Shown here in pieces: positions 40,035 through 48,499 of a stretch of DNA of 64,000 nt. This DNA is from Candidatus Omnitrophota bacterium. Lineage in GTDB: Bacteria > Omnitrophota > Gorgyraeia > Tantalellales > Tantalellaceae. The stretch spans positions 1-64,000 of the forward strand of contig WJMH01000005.1 in assembly GCA_014728045.1 (NCBI GenBank). The letters are read 5' to 3'. Positions within the stretch are counted from its first letter, which is position 1, and the number at the start of each line of letters is the position of its first letter. A model generated the notes under the pieces. The model was not told where the DNA came from. It worked only from the letters and a program-made list of their open reading frames with translations, and made no database searches. Made by a program: the position numbers and the translations under genes.

Positions 40035-40781
40035 GTGATAGAACTCAAGAACATACACAAATCCTTCGGATCCAACAGGGTCCTCGAGAACCTCAACCTC
40101 AGGATAGAGACGGGCGAGTCGATGGTCATAATCGGCCGGTCCGGATGCGGCAAGAGCGTTCTGCTCAAGCATATAATCGGGCTTATGAGGCCCGATTCCG
40201 GCCAGGTCCTGATAGACGACAAGGACATAACCCGGATAAGCTCCAATCAGCTCAACAAGATGAGGATGAACTTCGGCATGCTTTTCCAGGGGGCGGCGCT
40301 TTTCGACTCGCTGAGTGTTTTCGAGAACGTGGGTTTCCAGCTGATCGAATACACCGATAAGCCTCTGGAGGAGGTAAAAAGCCGCGTCGCCGAGTGTCTG
40401 GAGAAGGTGGGGCTCAAGGGTATAGAGAAGGCCAAGCCGGCCCAGCTTTCCGGGGGCATGAAAAAGAGGGTGGGCCTTGCCCGGGCGATATGCATGTCGC
40501 CCAAGATAATACTTTTTGACGAACCCACTACCGGGGTCGACCCGATAATGGGGGATATAATAAACGAGCTCATACGGCATCTGCACGACACGCTGGACGT
40601 GACATCGATAACGGTGACCCATGACATGAAGAGCGCCTACAAGATAGCCGACAGGATAGCGATGCTTTACGACAGGCATATAATCGAGTCCGGCACGCCG
40701 GACCAGATACAGAATTCTGATAGCAGTATAGTCAGGCAGTTCATAACCGGGTCCGCGGAAGGCCCCATAACCAAGAAATAA
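40035..40781 (+). CDS. mlaF: Mla/MCE phospholipid ABC transporter ATPase
   Basis: 248 residues with a GTG start preceded by GAGGTAGG. Walker A GRSGCGKSV (Val in place of the common Thr/Ser after KS), signature LSGGMKKRVGLARAI and Walker B IILFDEPTTGVDP. The MKKR signature and GVDP are typical of MlaF. Drives MlaE; starts 5 bp after it. Confidence 0.94.
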   Translation: MIELKNIHKSFGSNRVLENLNLRIETGESMVIIGRSGCGKSVLLKHIIGLMRPDSGQVLIDDKDITRISSNQLNKMRMNFGMLFQGAALFDSLSVFENVGFQLIEYTDKPLEEVKSRVAECLEKVGLKGIEKAKPAQLSGGMKKRVGLARAICMSPKIILFDEPTTGVDPIMGDIINELIRHLHDTLDVTSITVTHDMKSAYKIADRIAMLYDRHIIESGTPDQIQNSDSSIVRQFITGSAEGPITKK

Positions 40782-40811
40782 CGGACCGGATCTTTTAAAA
40801 AAGGAGATGAT

Positions 40812-41531
40812 ATGTTCAGGGACGAAAAACTCGAAATGAAGGTCGGTCTCTTTATAGGAATAGGCCTTTTTGTCATGTTCTTCATAGTATTCTCGATAAG
40901 CGATTTCTACGTGTTCGAGAAGGGATATAATTTCAACGTCATCTTCGATTACGTTAACGGGATAACCTCCAACGCGCCGGTGAGGCTTGCCGGAGTGCAT
41001 GTCGGCGACGTTGAGGATATATCCATATACTATGACGACGAGGCCCAGAAAACGCGGGTCAAGCTGAACGTTTGGGTCAAGGGCCAGGTCCGCGTCGAGA
41101 GGGACGCGGTGGCCCGGATAAACACGCTCGGGCTTCTGGGCGAGCAGTACCTCGAGCTTACCCCGGGGAAAATGAACCGTTTCCTAGAAGAGGGGGACAC
41201 TTTGACCGGAAAGAACCCGGTGAACGTGGGAGTTCAGATGGAGAGGGTGAGCGGCCTGGTGAAGGATATTTCCGAGGGCAGGGGCACGCTGGGCAAGCTG
41301 CTTACCGAAGACACCATCTACAATGACCTTGAGGGCGTTTTCGGCAGGCTTAACCGCGGGGAAGGCACCATAGGCAAGCTCCTGGTGGAAGAGGACGTTT
41401 ACGATAACATAAAGGATTTTACCAAAGACATAAAAGCCCATCCCTGGAAGCTTCTGCACAGGCCACGCAGCCGCGACAGGAGCTCCTCGGAAAGGGAACC
41501 GGACCGGGGAACGGAGATAGAACCGTTCTAG
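40812..41531 (+). CDS. mlaD: MCE-domain lipid-binding protein (MlaD-like)
   Basis: 239 residues. One N-terminal membrane helix (~10-32) followed by a single MCE domain at ~40-120 (FDYVNGITSNAPVRLAGVHVGDV). The C-terminal region has two short repeats of the kind GRGTLGKLLTED and GEGTIGKLLVEED, common in MCE proteins. Such proteins form periplasmic hexamers that carry phospholipid. AAAGGAGAT precedes the ATG. Third gene of the mlaEFD set. Confidence 0.92.
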   Translation: MFRDEKLEMKVGLFIGIGLFVMFFIVFSISDFYVFEKGYNFNVIFDYVNGITSNAPVRLAGVHVGDVEDISIYYDDEAQKTRVKLNVWVKGQVRVERDAVARINTLGLLGEQYLELTPGKMNRFLEEGDTLTGKNPVNVGVQMERVSGLVKDISEGRGTLGKLLTEDTIYNDLEGVFGRLNRGEGTIGKLLVEEDVYDNIKDFTKDIKAHPWKLLHRPRSRDRSSSEREPDRGTEIEPF

Positions 41532-41580
41532 TGTCATTTATTTTTTTATAATATTTTTCAAAGAAAGGAAGTGACAGGAC

Positions 41581-42696
41581 ATGACGATCAGATTAATCAG
41601 AGTGTTTTTTCTTGTGCTGAGCGCCGTATGCGGTTATTACCTGGGGTCGCTCTTCACCGACATTGCCAACTCAGCGTGGATCGGGCTTGTCGCGGGAACG
41701 ATCACGGGTCTGCTTATCATACTTCTTGAGGTAAAGCTCAAGAGCGTTTCGCTGCGGAACCTTTCCGCGGCGGCTTTCGGGCTCATCTTCGGTTTCTTCA
41801 TGGCATGGATGGTGACGCTCATCCTGCGCCTTATACCCATGCCGGAAGACGTCTATCCCATAGCCCAGATAATATTCACCCTTATTTTCTGTTACCTGGG
41901 GATGATAATATCCATCAAGGGAAAGGACGAGTTCAACGTGGTCATCCCCTACGTGCGTTTTACCAGGGAGGACCAGAGCGACCAGCTTTTTCTTCTGGAT
42001 ACCAGCGTTATCATAGACGGAAGGATAGCGAGCGTCTGCGAGACCGGTTTCATCTCGGGCAGGCTGGTTGTACCGCGGTTCGTTCTGCATGAACTGCAGC
42101 AGGTCGCCGACAGTTCCGACGATTCGGTGAGGACCAGAGGGCGCCGCGGCCTCGACATGCTCGAGAAGCTCAAGAAGGTCCCGGGAACGGAGGTCATAAT
42201 ACACGACGAGGGTCTTCCGGACATCAAGGAGGTCGACGCCAAGCTGGTGAGGATGGCCAAGGTCCTGGACTGCCCGGTCCTGACCAATGATTTCAATCTC
42301 AACAAGGTCGCCAAGCTCGAAGGGGTCATGGTGCTCAACATCAACGACCTGGCCAGCTCACTGCGCCCGGTGGTGCTTCCGGGGGAGAAGATGAACGTCT
42401 TCATCAAGAAAGAGGGCAAAGAGCGCGACCAGGGAGTCGCCTTTATGGACGACGGGACCATGATAGTGGTGGATAACGCCAGGAGGTTCATCGGCAGGAA
42501 CGTGAACGTAGCGGTGACCAGCATTCTTCAGACCTCCGCGGGCAGGATGATATTCGCCAATCTTATGGAGAAAGCCGATCAGGGTAAACAGAACCGTTCC
42601 CAGAAGGGCCAGGGGCGGGGCGGCAACAAAAAGCACGGGAACGGACAGAAAAAGAACGAAACCTCATCCCCGGACGAAAAGAAGGGTAACGGGTAA
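41581..42696 (+). CDS. PIN-TRAM domain membrane protein (YacL family)
   Basis: 371 residues. Four membrane helices in the first ~115 residues, a PIN nuclease-fold domain at ~135-255 (LLDTSVIIDGRI with its Asp, later CPVLTNDFNLNKVA), and a TRAM RNA-binding domain at ~265-335. The C-terminal 35 residues are Lys/Gly/Gln-rich and low in complexity. Same architecture as Bacillus YacL, a putative membrane-tethered RNase next to ispD-type genes in Firmicutes; here it also lies directly before ispD. AAGGAAG site upstream. Confidence 0.88.
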   Translation: MTIRLIRVFFLVLSAVCGYYLGSLFTDIANSAWIGLVAGTITGLLIILLEVKLKSVSLRNLSAAAFGLIFGFFMAWMVTLILRLIPMPEDVYPIAQIIFTLIFCYLGMIISIKGKDEFNVVIPYVRFTREDQSDQLFLLDTSVIIDGRIASVCETGFISGRLVVPRFVLHELQQVADSSDDSVRTRGRRGLDMLEKLKKVPGTEVIIHDEGLPDIKEVDAKLVRMAKVLDCPVLTNDFNLNKVAKLEGVMVLNINDLASSLRPVVLPGEKMNVFIKKEGKERDQGVAFMDDGTMIVVDNARRFIGRNVNVAVTSILQTSAGRMIFANLMEKADQGKQNRSQKGQGRGGNKKHGNGQKKNETSSPDEKKGNG

Positions 42697-42702
42697 TAAT
42701 AC

Positions 42703-43395
42703 ATGAAAGTAGTTGCGCTGGTACCGGCTGCCGGCTCCGGGGAGCGCCTCGGCAGGGCAAGTGAGGAGAAGCCTTTCCTCGAGATAGGAGGAAAGCCCCT
42801 TCTCGCGCACGTTCTCTCGCGCCTCAGCGACTCGGGCCGGATCGACAGGATAGTGGTCATGGTCAAGGATAAGTACCTGGAAAGAACAAGGGATCTTATC
42901 CGCGGGTGGCATATAGAAAAGGTCCAATCGGTGGTGCCGGGGGGCGTGACCAGGACCGAATCTGTCAGAAACGGCATTGAAGAGGCTTCCCCGGGGGAGG
43001 ACGAACTGGTCCTCATCCACGACGGGGCCAGGCCCTTCGTGACCGGCGAAGTTATAGAAAGGGCCGTTGATCTTGCCGCGAGGACCGGGGCCGCGGTGGT
43101 GGGATTGCCCTGCGACTCCACCATCAAGAAGGTTTCCGGCGACCTCACGGTCGAGGAGACGCCCCCGAGGTCGGGCCTGTGGGAGGCGCAGACCCCCCAG
43201 GTCTTTTCTTCGGAGGTCATCAGAGAGGCTTACCGCGCCTACGCGGGAGGGAACGTCACCGACGACTCTTCCCTTGTTGAGATGTCGGGACGAAAGGTGA
43301 AAATGGTGAAAGGCACGCGGGATAACATCAAGATAACCGTGCCGGAGGATATAAGGCTGGCCGAAGCCATACTGGCGGGGGAGCGCGCTGAATGA
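42703..43395 (+). CDS. ispD: 2-C-methyl-D-erythritol 4-phosphate cytidylyltransferase
   Basis: 230 residues. Third enzyme of the MEP isoprenoid pathway. LVPAAGSGERLGRASEEKPFLEIGGKPLL is divided over the nucleotide-binding loop with its conserved Arg and Lys; VIHDGARPFV-like ILIHDGARPFVT and TPPRSGLWEAQTPQVF are the other family motifs. Overlaps ispF by ATGA and follows the YacL-like gene by 6 bp. Confidence 0.95.
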   Translation: MKVVALVPAAGSGERLGRASEEKPFLEIGGKPLLAHVLSRLSDSGRIDRIVVMVKDKYLERTRDLIRGWHIEKVQSVVPGGVTRTESVRNGIEEASPGEDELVLIHDGARPFVTGEVIERAVDLAARTGAAVVGLPCDSTIKKVSGDLTVEETPPRSGLWEAQTPQVFSSEVIREAYRAYAGGNVTDDSSLVEMSGRKVKMVKGTRDNIKITVPEDIRLAEAILAGERAE

Positions 43396-43865
43396 GGATA
43401 GGGATGGGTTACGATATGCACCGCCTGGAGGACGGAAGACCCTTTATCCTGGGCGGGGTTGCTATAGCACACGATAAAGGACCGGTCGGGCATTCCGACG
43501 GGGACGTACTTCTTCACGCGGTATGCGACGCACTGCTGGGGGCCATCGGCGAGGATGATATCGGAGCCAAGTTCCCCGATACCGATCCTAGCTACAGCGG
43601 TATAGCCAGCAGTGAACTGCTGAGGGAAGTGATGTATATCACCGACCGGGCGGGGTACCGGGTCCACAACCTGGATACCGTGGTCGTCCTGGAGAAGCCC
43701 AGGATAGGGCCCTACAGGCACCGGATCATCGGTTCAATTGCGGATATGCTGATGGTTCCCGCGGAGTTCATAGCGGTTAAGGCGAAGACCGCGGAAGGAC
43801 TGGGGGATATCGGACGGGGCGAGGCGGTCTCGGCCTACGCCACGGTACTGCTTAAGGAAACTTAA
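43392..43865 (+). CDS. ispF: 2-C-methyl-D-erythritol 2,4-cyclodiphosphate synthase
   Basis: 157 residues, standard length. MGYDMHRL holds the metal-binding Asp and His, GHSDGDVLLHAVCDALLGA the next His and the family signature, and DIGAKFPDTDP the substrate loop. Acts two steps after IspD in the MEP pathway; IspE is not in the window. Translationally coupled to ispD. Confidence 0.96.
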   Translation: MRIGMGYDMHRLEDGRPFILGGVAIAHDKGPVGHSDGDVLLHAVCDALLGAIGEDDIGAKFPDTDPSYSGIASSELLREVMYITDRAGYRVHNLDTVVVLEKPRIGPYRHRIIGSIADMLMVPAEFIAVKAKTAEGLGDIGRGEAVSAYATVLLKET

Positions 43866-43883
43866 ACCCGGAGGGGGATAAAG

Positions 43884-44597
43884 ATGCTGTGCTTGGCAAA
43901 AACGATATTAATACTGGCGGCGCTGGCGCTGGTGTATTATGTCCTGGTGAGGATGTTCTTCCGGGACGAGCTTCGTGCCGCGACCGAAAGGGATCCGGCG
44001 GCCACCGGCTACGCCGAGATAATCTTCACCTATTCGGGGCTTCACGCTCTGGTGTTCTACAGGATGTCCTCCTCGCTGAGGGGGCTCAAGGTCCCCTTCC
44101 TGCCGAGGCTCATTTCTCAGATGGGCAAATGGTTCACCGGCATCGAGATACATCCGGGGGCCAGGATAGGCAAGGGACTGTTCATAGACCACGGCATGGG
44201 TGTTGTGATAGGCGAGACCTCCGTTATAGGCGAGAACGTGACTCTCTTCCAGGGGGTGACCCTTGGTGGAACGGGCAAGGAGAAGGGGAAGAGGCATCCG
44301 ACAATAGGCGATAACGTGGTCGTGGGCGCCGGGGCGAAGATCCTGGGCAATATCACCGTGGGCAATAATGTCCTGGTGGGCGCGAACGCCGTTGTCCTGA
44401 GGGATGTTCCGCATGACTCTACCGTCGTGGGCGTTCCCGGGCGTATCGCCAGGCGCAAAGGAAAGCGCCTTCCCGGAGGCATCAACCTCGACCACAGTTC
44501 GCTGCCCGACCCGCTCCAGCAGGCACTGGAGAGGCTGCAGCACGAGATAGATCATATCGAAACGGAAATACAGGAACATCACGAGGACGGAAAATGA
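43884..44597 (+). CDS. cysE: Serine O-acetyltransferase with N-terminal membrane segment
   Basis: 237 residues. Makes O-acetylserine for cysteine synthesis. The left-handed beta-helix shows IHPGARIGKGLFIDHGMGVVIGET and GVTLGGTGKEKGKRHP, with the catalytic His/Asp pair in IDHG and the usual C-terminal VGVPGRI. The N-terminus is unusual: residues ~1-24 form a hydrophobic helix (ILILAALALVYYVLV), where CysE is normally soluble. GGAGGG precedes the ATG. Overlaps cysS by ATGA, pairing cysteine synthesis with cysteine charging. Confidence 0.92.
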   Translation: MLCLAKTILILAALALVYYVLVRMFFRDELRAATERDPAATGYAEIIFTYSGLHALVFYRMSSSLRGLKVPFLPRLISQMGKWFTGIEIHPGARIGKGLFIDHGMGVVIGETSVIGENVTLFQGVTLGGTGKEKGKRHPTIGDNVVVGAGAKILGNITVGNNVLVGANAVVLRDVPHDSTVVGVPGRIARRKGKRLPGGINLDHSSLPDPLQQALERLQHEIDHIETEIQEHHEDGK

Positions 44598-46069
44598 TCA
44601 GGATATACAACACGCTCACCAGGCAAAAGCAGGAGTTCAGACCCATTAAGCAGGGGAAGATCAGCATGTACGTCTGCGGGCCCACCGTTTACGACGTTCC
44701 CCACATAGGGCACGCCCGGAGCGCCTACAGTTTTGACGTTATAAGGCGGTATTTCGAACACTCCGGCTACGAGGTGAATTTCATAAGGAACGTGACCGAC
44801 GTCGACGACAAGATCATAAAAAAGGCCGCTGCCGAGCTCGATGAGATCGGCGAGAACCTCACCTCGGGCAGGCTCAGGACCCGGGCGCGGGATGTGGCAT
44901 CCAGGTATCTGAAGGTCTACCACAACGAGATGGACGTTCTTGGGATAAAGCCTCCCACCTCCGAGCCCAAGGCCACCGAGAACATCGAGCAGATGATAAA
45001 GTTCATAGAGCTCCTCATAGAAAAAGGCTATGCCTACGCGGTCGGGGCGAACGTGTATTTCAGCGTGGAGAAGTTCCCCGAATACGGCAAGCTCTCCAAC
45101 CGCGACAGAGAGCAGATGCTCCAAGGCGTGCGCGTGGAACACGACAAACAGAAGGAGTACCCGCTTGACTTCGCCCTCTGGAAGGAGGCAAAGGAGCACG
45201 AGCCGGCCTGGAAGAGCCCGTGGGGCATGGGAAGGCCAGGTTGGCACATAGAGTGCTCGGTGATGAGCACGAACCTGTTGGGGCCCAGGTTCGATATTCA
45301 CGGAGGGGGGCTTGACCTCATCTTCCCGCATCACGAGAACGAGATCGCTCAGGCGGAGGCCTGCACGGGAGAGAGATTCGCCAACTACTGGATACATAAC
45401 GGGCTATTGACGGTGAACGGCGAGAAAATGTCCAAGTCGCTCGGCAACTACGTCACCATCTCGGATTTTCTGGAGAAGTACGGTGACCCGGACCTTTTGA
45501 AGATAGCTTTTCTTATGAGCCATTACAGGAGCCCGATGGATTACAGCGACGAGAAGATAGACAGTGCGAGGAGCGCAAAGGACCGGATAATGATATTCTT
45601 CGAAAAGGCCGAAAGGGCCGGCCGGGAATATGAGGCTTCTCCGGGAAGCGAGGCCGATATCGAGGCGGTGGGCCGGGCGCAGTGGACGGTCAATGAGCTG
45701 CAGGAGAGGTTCACCGAGGCCATGGACGACGACTTCAATACTTCCCAGGCCCTGTCGGTGATATTCGAGGGGGTCAAGACGGGTAACGATCACCTCGCTG
45801 ACCCGGATAAGAGCCCTTCGGAAAAAGCCCAGATGGCCAAGGCGATAAGTAACTACGTGCTCAGGTTCGCGGATATACTCGGGCTTTCGCTGAACCCGGT
45901 AAAGGTGGACCAGGACGAATCGAAGATGATCGAGGAGCTTATCGCCAGAAGAGAAGAGGCGAGAAAGAACAGGGATTTCAAGAGCGCCGACAGAATACGG
46001 GAGGAGCTAGCCGAGAGGGGCGTGACCGTCGAGGATACCCCGAAAGGACCGGTATGGCGGAAAAGTTGA
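44594..46069 (+). CDS. cysS: Cysteinyl-tRNA synthetase
   Basis: 491 residues, class I synthetase. MYVCGPTVYDVPHIGHARS contains the zinc Cys and the HIGH motif; the other zinc ligands lie in WHIECS and HHENEIAQ; the KMSKS motif is GEKMSKSLGN. The C-terminal ~120 residues form the helical DALR/anticodon part. Coupled upstream to cysE and overlapping tmk by 16 bp. Confidence 0.97.
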   Translation: MIRIYNTLTRQKQEFRPIKQGKISMYVCGPTVYDVPHIGHARSAYSFDVIRRYFEHSGYEVNFIRNVTDVDDKIIKKAAAELDEIGENLTSGRLRTRARDVASRYLKVYHNEMDVLGIKPPTSEPKATENIEQMIKFIELLIEKGYAYAVGANVYFSVEKFPEYGKLSNRDREQMLQGVRVEHDKQKEYPLDFALWKEAKEHEPAWKSPWGMGRPGWHIECSVMSTNLLGPRFDIHGGGLDLIFPHHENEIAQAEACTGERFANYWIHNGLLTVNGEKMSKSLGNYVTISDFLEKYGDPDLLKIAFLMSHYRSPMDYSDEKIDSARSAKDRIMIFFEKAERAGREYEASPGSEADIEAVGRAQWTVNELQERFTEAMDDDFNTSQALSVIFEGVKTGNDHLADPDKSPSEKAQMAKAISNYVLRFADILGLSLNPVKVDQDESKMIEELIARREEARKNRDFKSADRIREELAERGVTVEDTPKGPVWRKS

Positions 46070-46707
46070 CAAAAGGTATATTCATTACGTTCGAGGGGCC
46101 AGAAGGTTGCGGCAAGAGCACGCATTCCAGGAGGCTCTTCGATGAGATGACCTCGGATGGAATGGAAGTGGTCCATACCGCCGAGCCCGGCGGCACCGAA
46201 CTGGGCGCGAGGATAAGGGACATACTCCTGGAGAAAAAGGATATCCGCCTGGGGGAGGTGGCAGAACTGCTTCTTTTCGAGGCCGACCGCGCGCAGCATG
46301 TCGCCGAGGTCATACGCCCGGCCCTGGAGGAGGGCGGGATCGTCCTGTGCGACAGGTTCAACACCGCGACCTTCGCTTACCAGGGGTACGGCCTGGGGAT
46401 GGACATGGACCTTGTAAAAAGGGTCGACCGCGCCGCGACCGGCGGGCTGGAGGCGGACCTGACGGTGCTCATGGACGTTGACGTCGAGACGGGGCTAAAG
46501 CGCGCGGGAGCCTACAGCGCGGGAGACAGGATGGAGAAGAGGGCGGTTTCCTTTCACCGGAAGGTGAGGGACGCCTACCTCAGGATGGCGGGGGATGAGC
46601 CCGGGAGATTCATCATCATAAGGGTCAGCGACGATATCGAACAGACTTATAAAGCTGTCAGGGAAGCGGTTTATGGTTACATTGAACGGAATAAAGGGAC
46701 AGGATAA
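46054..46707 (+). CDS. tmk: Thymidylate kinase
   Basis: 217 residues. Phosphorylates dTMP to dTDP. P-loop FEGPEGCGKST, the DR(F/Y) motif in CDRFNTATFAYQGYG, and TAEPGGTELGARIRDILL for substrate binding. Starts inside the cysS 3' end and overlaps holB by 35 bp. The tmk-holB order is common in bacteria. Confidence 0.95.
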   Translation: MAEKLTKGIFITFEGPEGCGKSTHSRRLFDEMTSDGMEVVHTAEPGGTELGARIRDILLEKKDIRLGEVAELLLFEADRAQHVAEVIRPALEEGGIVLCDRFNTATFAYQGYGLGMDMDLVKRVDRAATGGLEADLTVLMDVDVETGLKRAGAYSAGDRMEKRAVSFHRKVRDAYLRMAGDEPGRFIIIRVSDDIEQTYKAVREAVYGYIERNKGTG

Positions 46708-47650
46708 CGCGGTAAGGTACCTTACCGGCAGTCTGGCTTCGGGCAGGATCTCATCGAGCTATCTATTTACCGGCCCGGAGGGGGTAGGCAGAGCCCTGAC
46801 GGCGAGGGCCTTCATCAAGGCGCTCATGTGCACCGAGAAGAGTTCGCCTGAAATCCCCTGCCAGGCGTGCGCCGCCTGCAGAAGGCTGGATTCGGATGAC
46901 CACCCGGACATGAGGTGGATCGGTCCAGAGAATAAACGCGCTATCAAGATAGACCAGGTACGCGCCGCGAAGGAAGCGCTGAGCCTCAAGCCCTACGAGG
47001 GCGGTATGAACGTCTGCGTGATAGAGAAGGCTCATCTAATGACCACGGAGGCTTCGAACGCGCTTCTTAAGATGCTGGAAGAGCCGCCCGGGCGGTCCGT
47101 GATCATATTAATTACCAGCAAGAAGGAGCTTCTTCTTCCGACGGTCATATCCCGATGCTCACAGGTAAGGTTCAGGTCCCTTCCGGTCGAAACTACCAGG
47201 GATATCATCATGCGGTCCGGGGCCGATCTAAGCGGGGACTTCGCGACATACCTGGCGTATTTTTCGCAGGGTTCCCCCGGCAGAGCGCTCGAGATGATTT
47301 CCGAGGGCGTTCTCCAGAGAAGGGAGGACGTACTCGCTCTTCTGGAGACGATCGCGCGCGAAGAGAACGCTGTCTGCCTCAACTGGGATACCGATGAGCG
47401 GGAGATACTCCTTGAGGACGTCGAGATGCTCATAATGATGTTCCGCGACATCGCCCTGGCCAAAGAAGGAGCCGGTCCCTTTATGGTGGACGGCGAGCTT
47501 TCTTCCTCCGCCGCCTACGGGTATTTCACCGGATACACGACAGAGAGGATCCTCGATATCGTGGAGATGCTGACGGGTTTGCGCAAGGCCCTTACGGGTA
47601 ATACCAACCCGAAGCTGGTGGCGCAGGCTCTTCCGGGGATGATAAAGTGA
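46673..47650 (+). CDS. holB: DNA polymerase III delta' subunit
   Basis: 325 residues. Part of the clamp loader. The N-terminus IKGQDNAVRYLTGSL fits the family; the P-loop is degenerate (GPEGVGRA, no Lys-Thr), as expected for a subunit that does not hydrolyse ATP; the zinc module C..CQACAACRRL is present; SNALLKMLEEPP and SRCSQVRF are clamp-loader motifs. The 35-bp overlap with tmk is accepted because the family N-terminus starts at this ATG. Confidence 0.92.
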   Translation: MVTLNGIKGQDNAVRYLTGSLASGRISSSYLFTGPEGVGRALTARAFIKALMCTEKSSPEIPCQACAACRRLDSDDHPDMRWIGPENKRAIKIDQVRAAKEALSLKPYEGGMNVCVIEKAHLMTTEASNALLKMLEEPPGRSVIILITSKKELLLPTVISRCSQVRFRSLPVETTRDIIMRSGADLSGDFATYLAYFSQGSPGRALEMISEGVLQRREDVLALLETIAREENAVCLNWDTDEREILLEDVEMLIMMFRDIALAKEGAGPFMVDGELSSSAAYGYFTGYTTERILDIVEMLTGLRKALTGNTNPKLVAQALPGMIK

Positions 47651-47692
47651 CAACAGCGCTCAGGCGCTTTATACATAAAAGGAGTGATAACG

Positions 47693-48493
47693 ATGCGGGA
47701 ACTTGTGCATGTACAGCTTAGGTCCGCCGGCGAGGTCAAATGTTTCCTTGCCAACGGGCTAAAACTCGATACGGGTGACAAGGTGATAGTCGAAGCCGAC
47801 AGGGGCCTGGAATCGGGAGAGGTGGTATCGGCCAATGAAGAGGCGGGCGACCTCGCAGGCGTTGAAAAGCCCATAAGAAAGGTCATACGAAAGGCCAATC
47901 CGTGGGACCAGAAGCAGATAGAGAAGAACAGGCGCAAGACAAAGGACCTGATGTCCCTTTGCGATAAGAAGATAAAGCAGCACGCTCTTCCCATGAAACT
48001 CGTTGATGCGGAGTATTCCTTCGACAGGTCCAAGATTATATTTTATTTCACATCGGAGAACCGGGTGGATTTCAGGAATCTGGTCAAGGACCTGGCCAGC
48101 ATATTCAGGGTGAGGATAGAGCTGCGCCAGATCGGTGTGAGGGACGAGGCCAGGATGCTCGGCGGGCACGGGCCCTGCGGGAGGGAGCTCTGCTGCATGT
48201 CCTTTCTGAAGGACTTCAATCCTGTTACCATAAAGATGGCGAAAGTGCAGAACCTGCCGCTCAACCCTTCAAAGATATCGGGTCTCTGCGGCAGGCTGAT
48301 GTGCTGCCTGGGCTATGAATACTCGTGCTACAGGGATTGCACCAAAGGCATGCCCAAGCTCGGCAGGGAGATAAAGACCGAGCACGGTATAGGCAAGGTC
48401 ATCGGCATAAATCCCCTCAAGGGACTGGTCACGGTGGACCTGGGCGAGGGCAAGATCAGGGACATACAGATAGAGGCAAAGGAGGACAGGTAA
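47693..48493 (+). CDS. ricT: PSP1 domain protein RicT (YaaT-like)
   Basis: 266 residues. The PSP1 C-terminal domain is identified by DFRNLVKDLASIFRVRIELRQIGVRDEARMLGG and the Cys-rich GPCGRELCCMSFL and GLCGRLMCCLGYEY segments. In Bacillus RicT works with RicA and RicF to control RNase Y; those partners are not here. ATG 47693 is used, 8 nt after AAGGAG; a GTG at 47684 overlaps the site itself. The holB-ricT-metG order matches many genomes. Confidence 0.9.
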   Translation: MRELVHVQLRSAGEVKCFLANGLKLDTGDKVIVEADRGLESGEVVSANEEAGDLAGVEKPIRKVIRKANPWDQKQIEKNRRKTKDLMSLCDKKIKQHALPMKLVDAEYSFDRSKIIFYFTSENRVDFRNLVKDLASIFRVRIELRQIGVRDEARMLGGHGPCGRELCCMSFLKDFNPVTIKMAKVQNLPLNPSKISGLCGRLMCCLGYEYSCYRDCTKGMPKLGREIKTEHGIGKVIGINPLKGLVTVDLGEGKIRDIQIEAKEDR

Positions 48494-48499
48494 GATAAA

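Noticed and set aside
41532-41580. TATAAT at 41547-41552 as a promoter for the YacL-like gene
   Set aside because: No acceptable -35 at 15-19 bp; the local T-rich sequence can give such a hexamer by chance.
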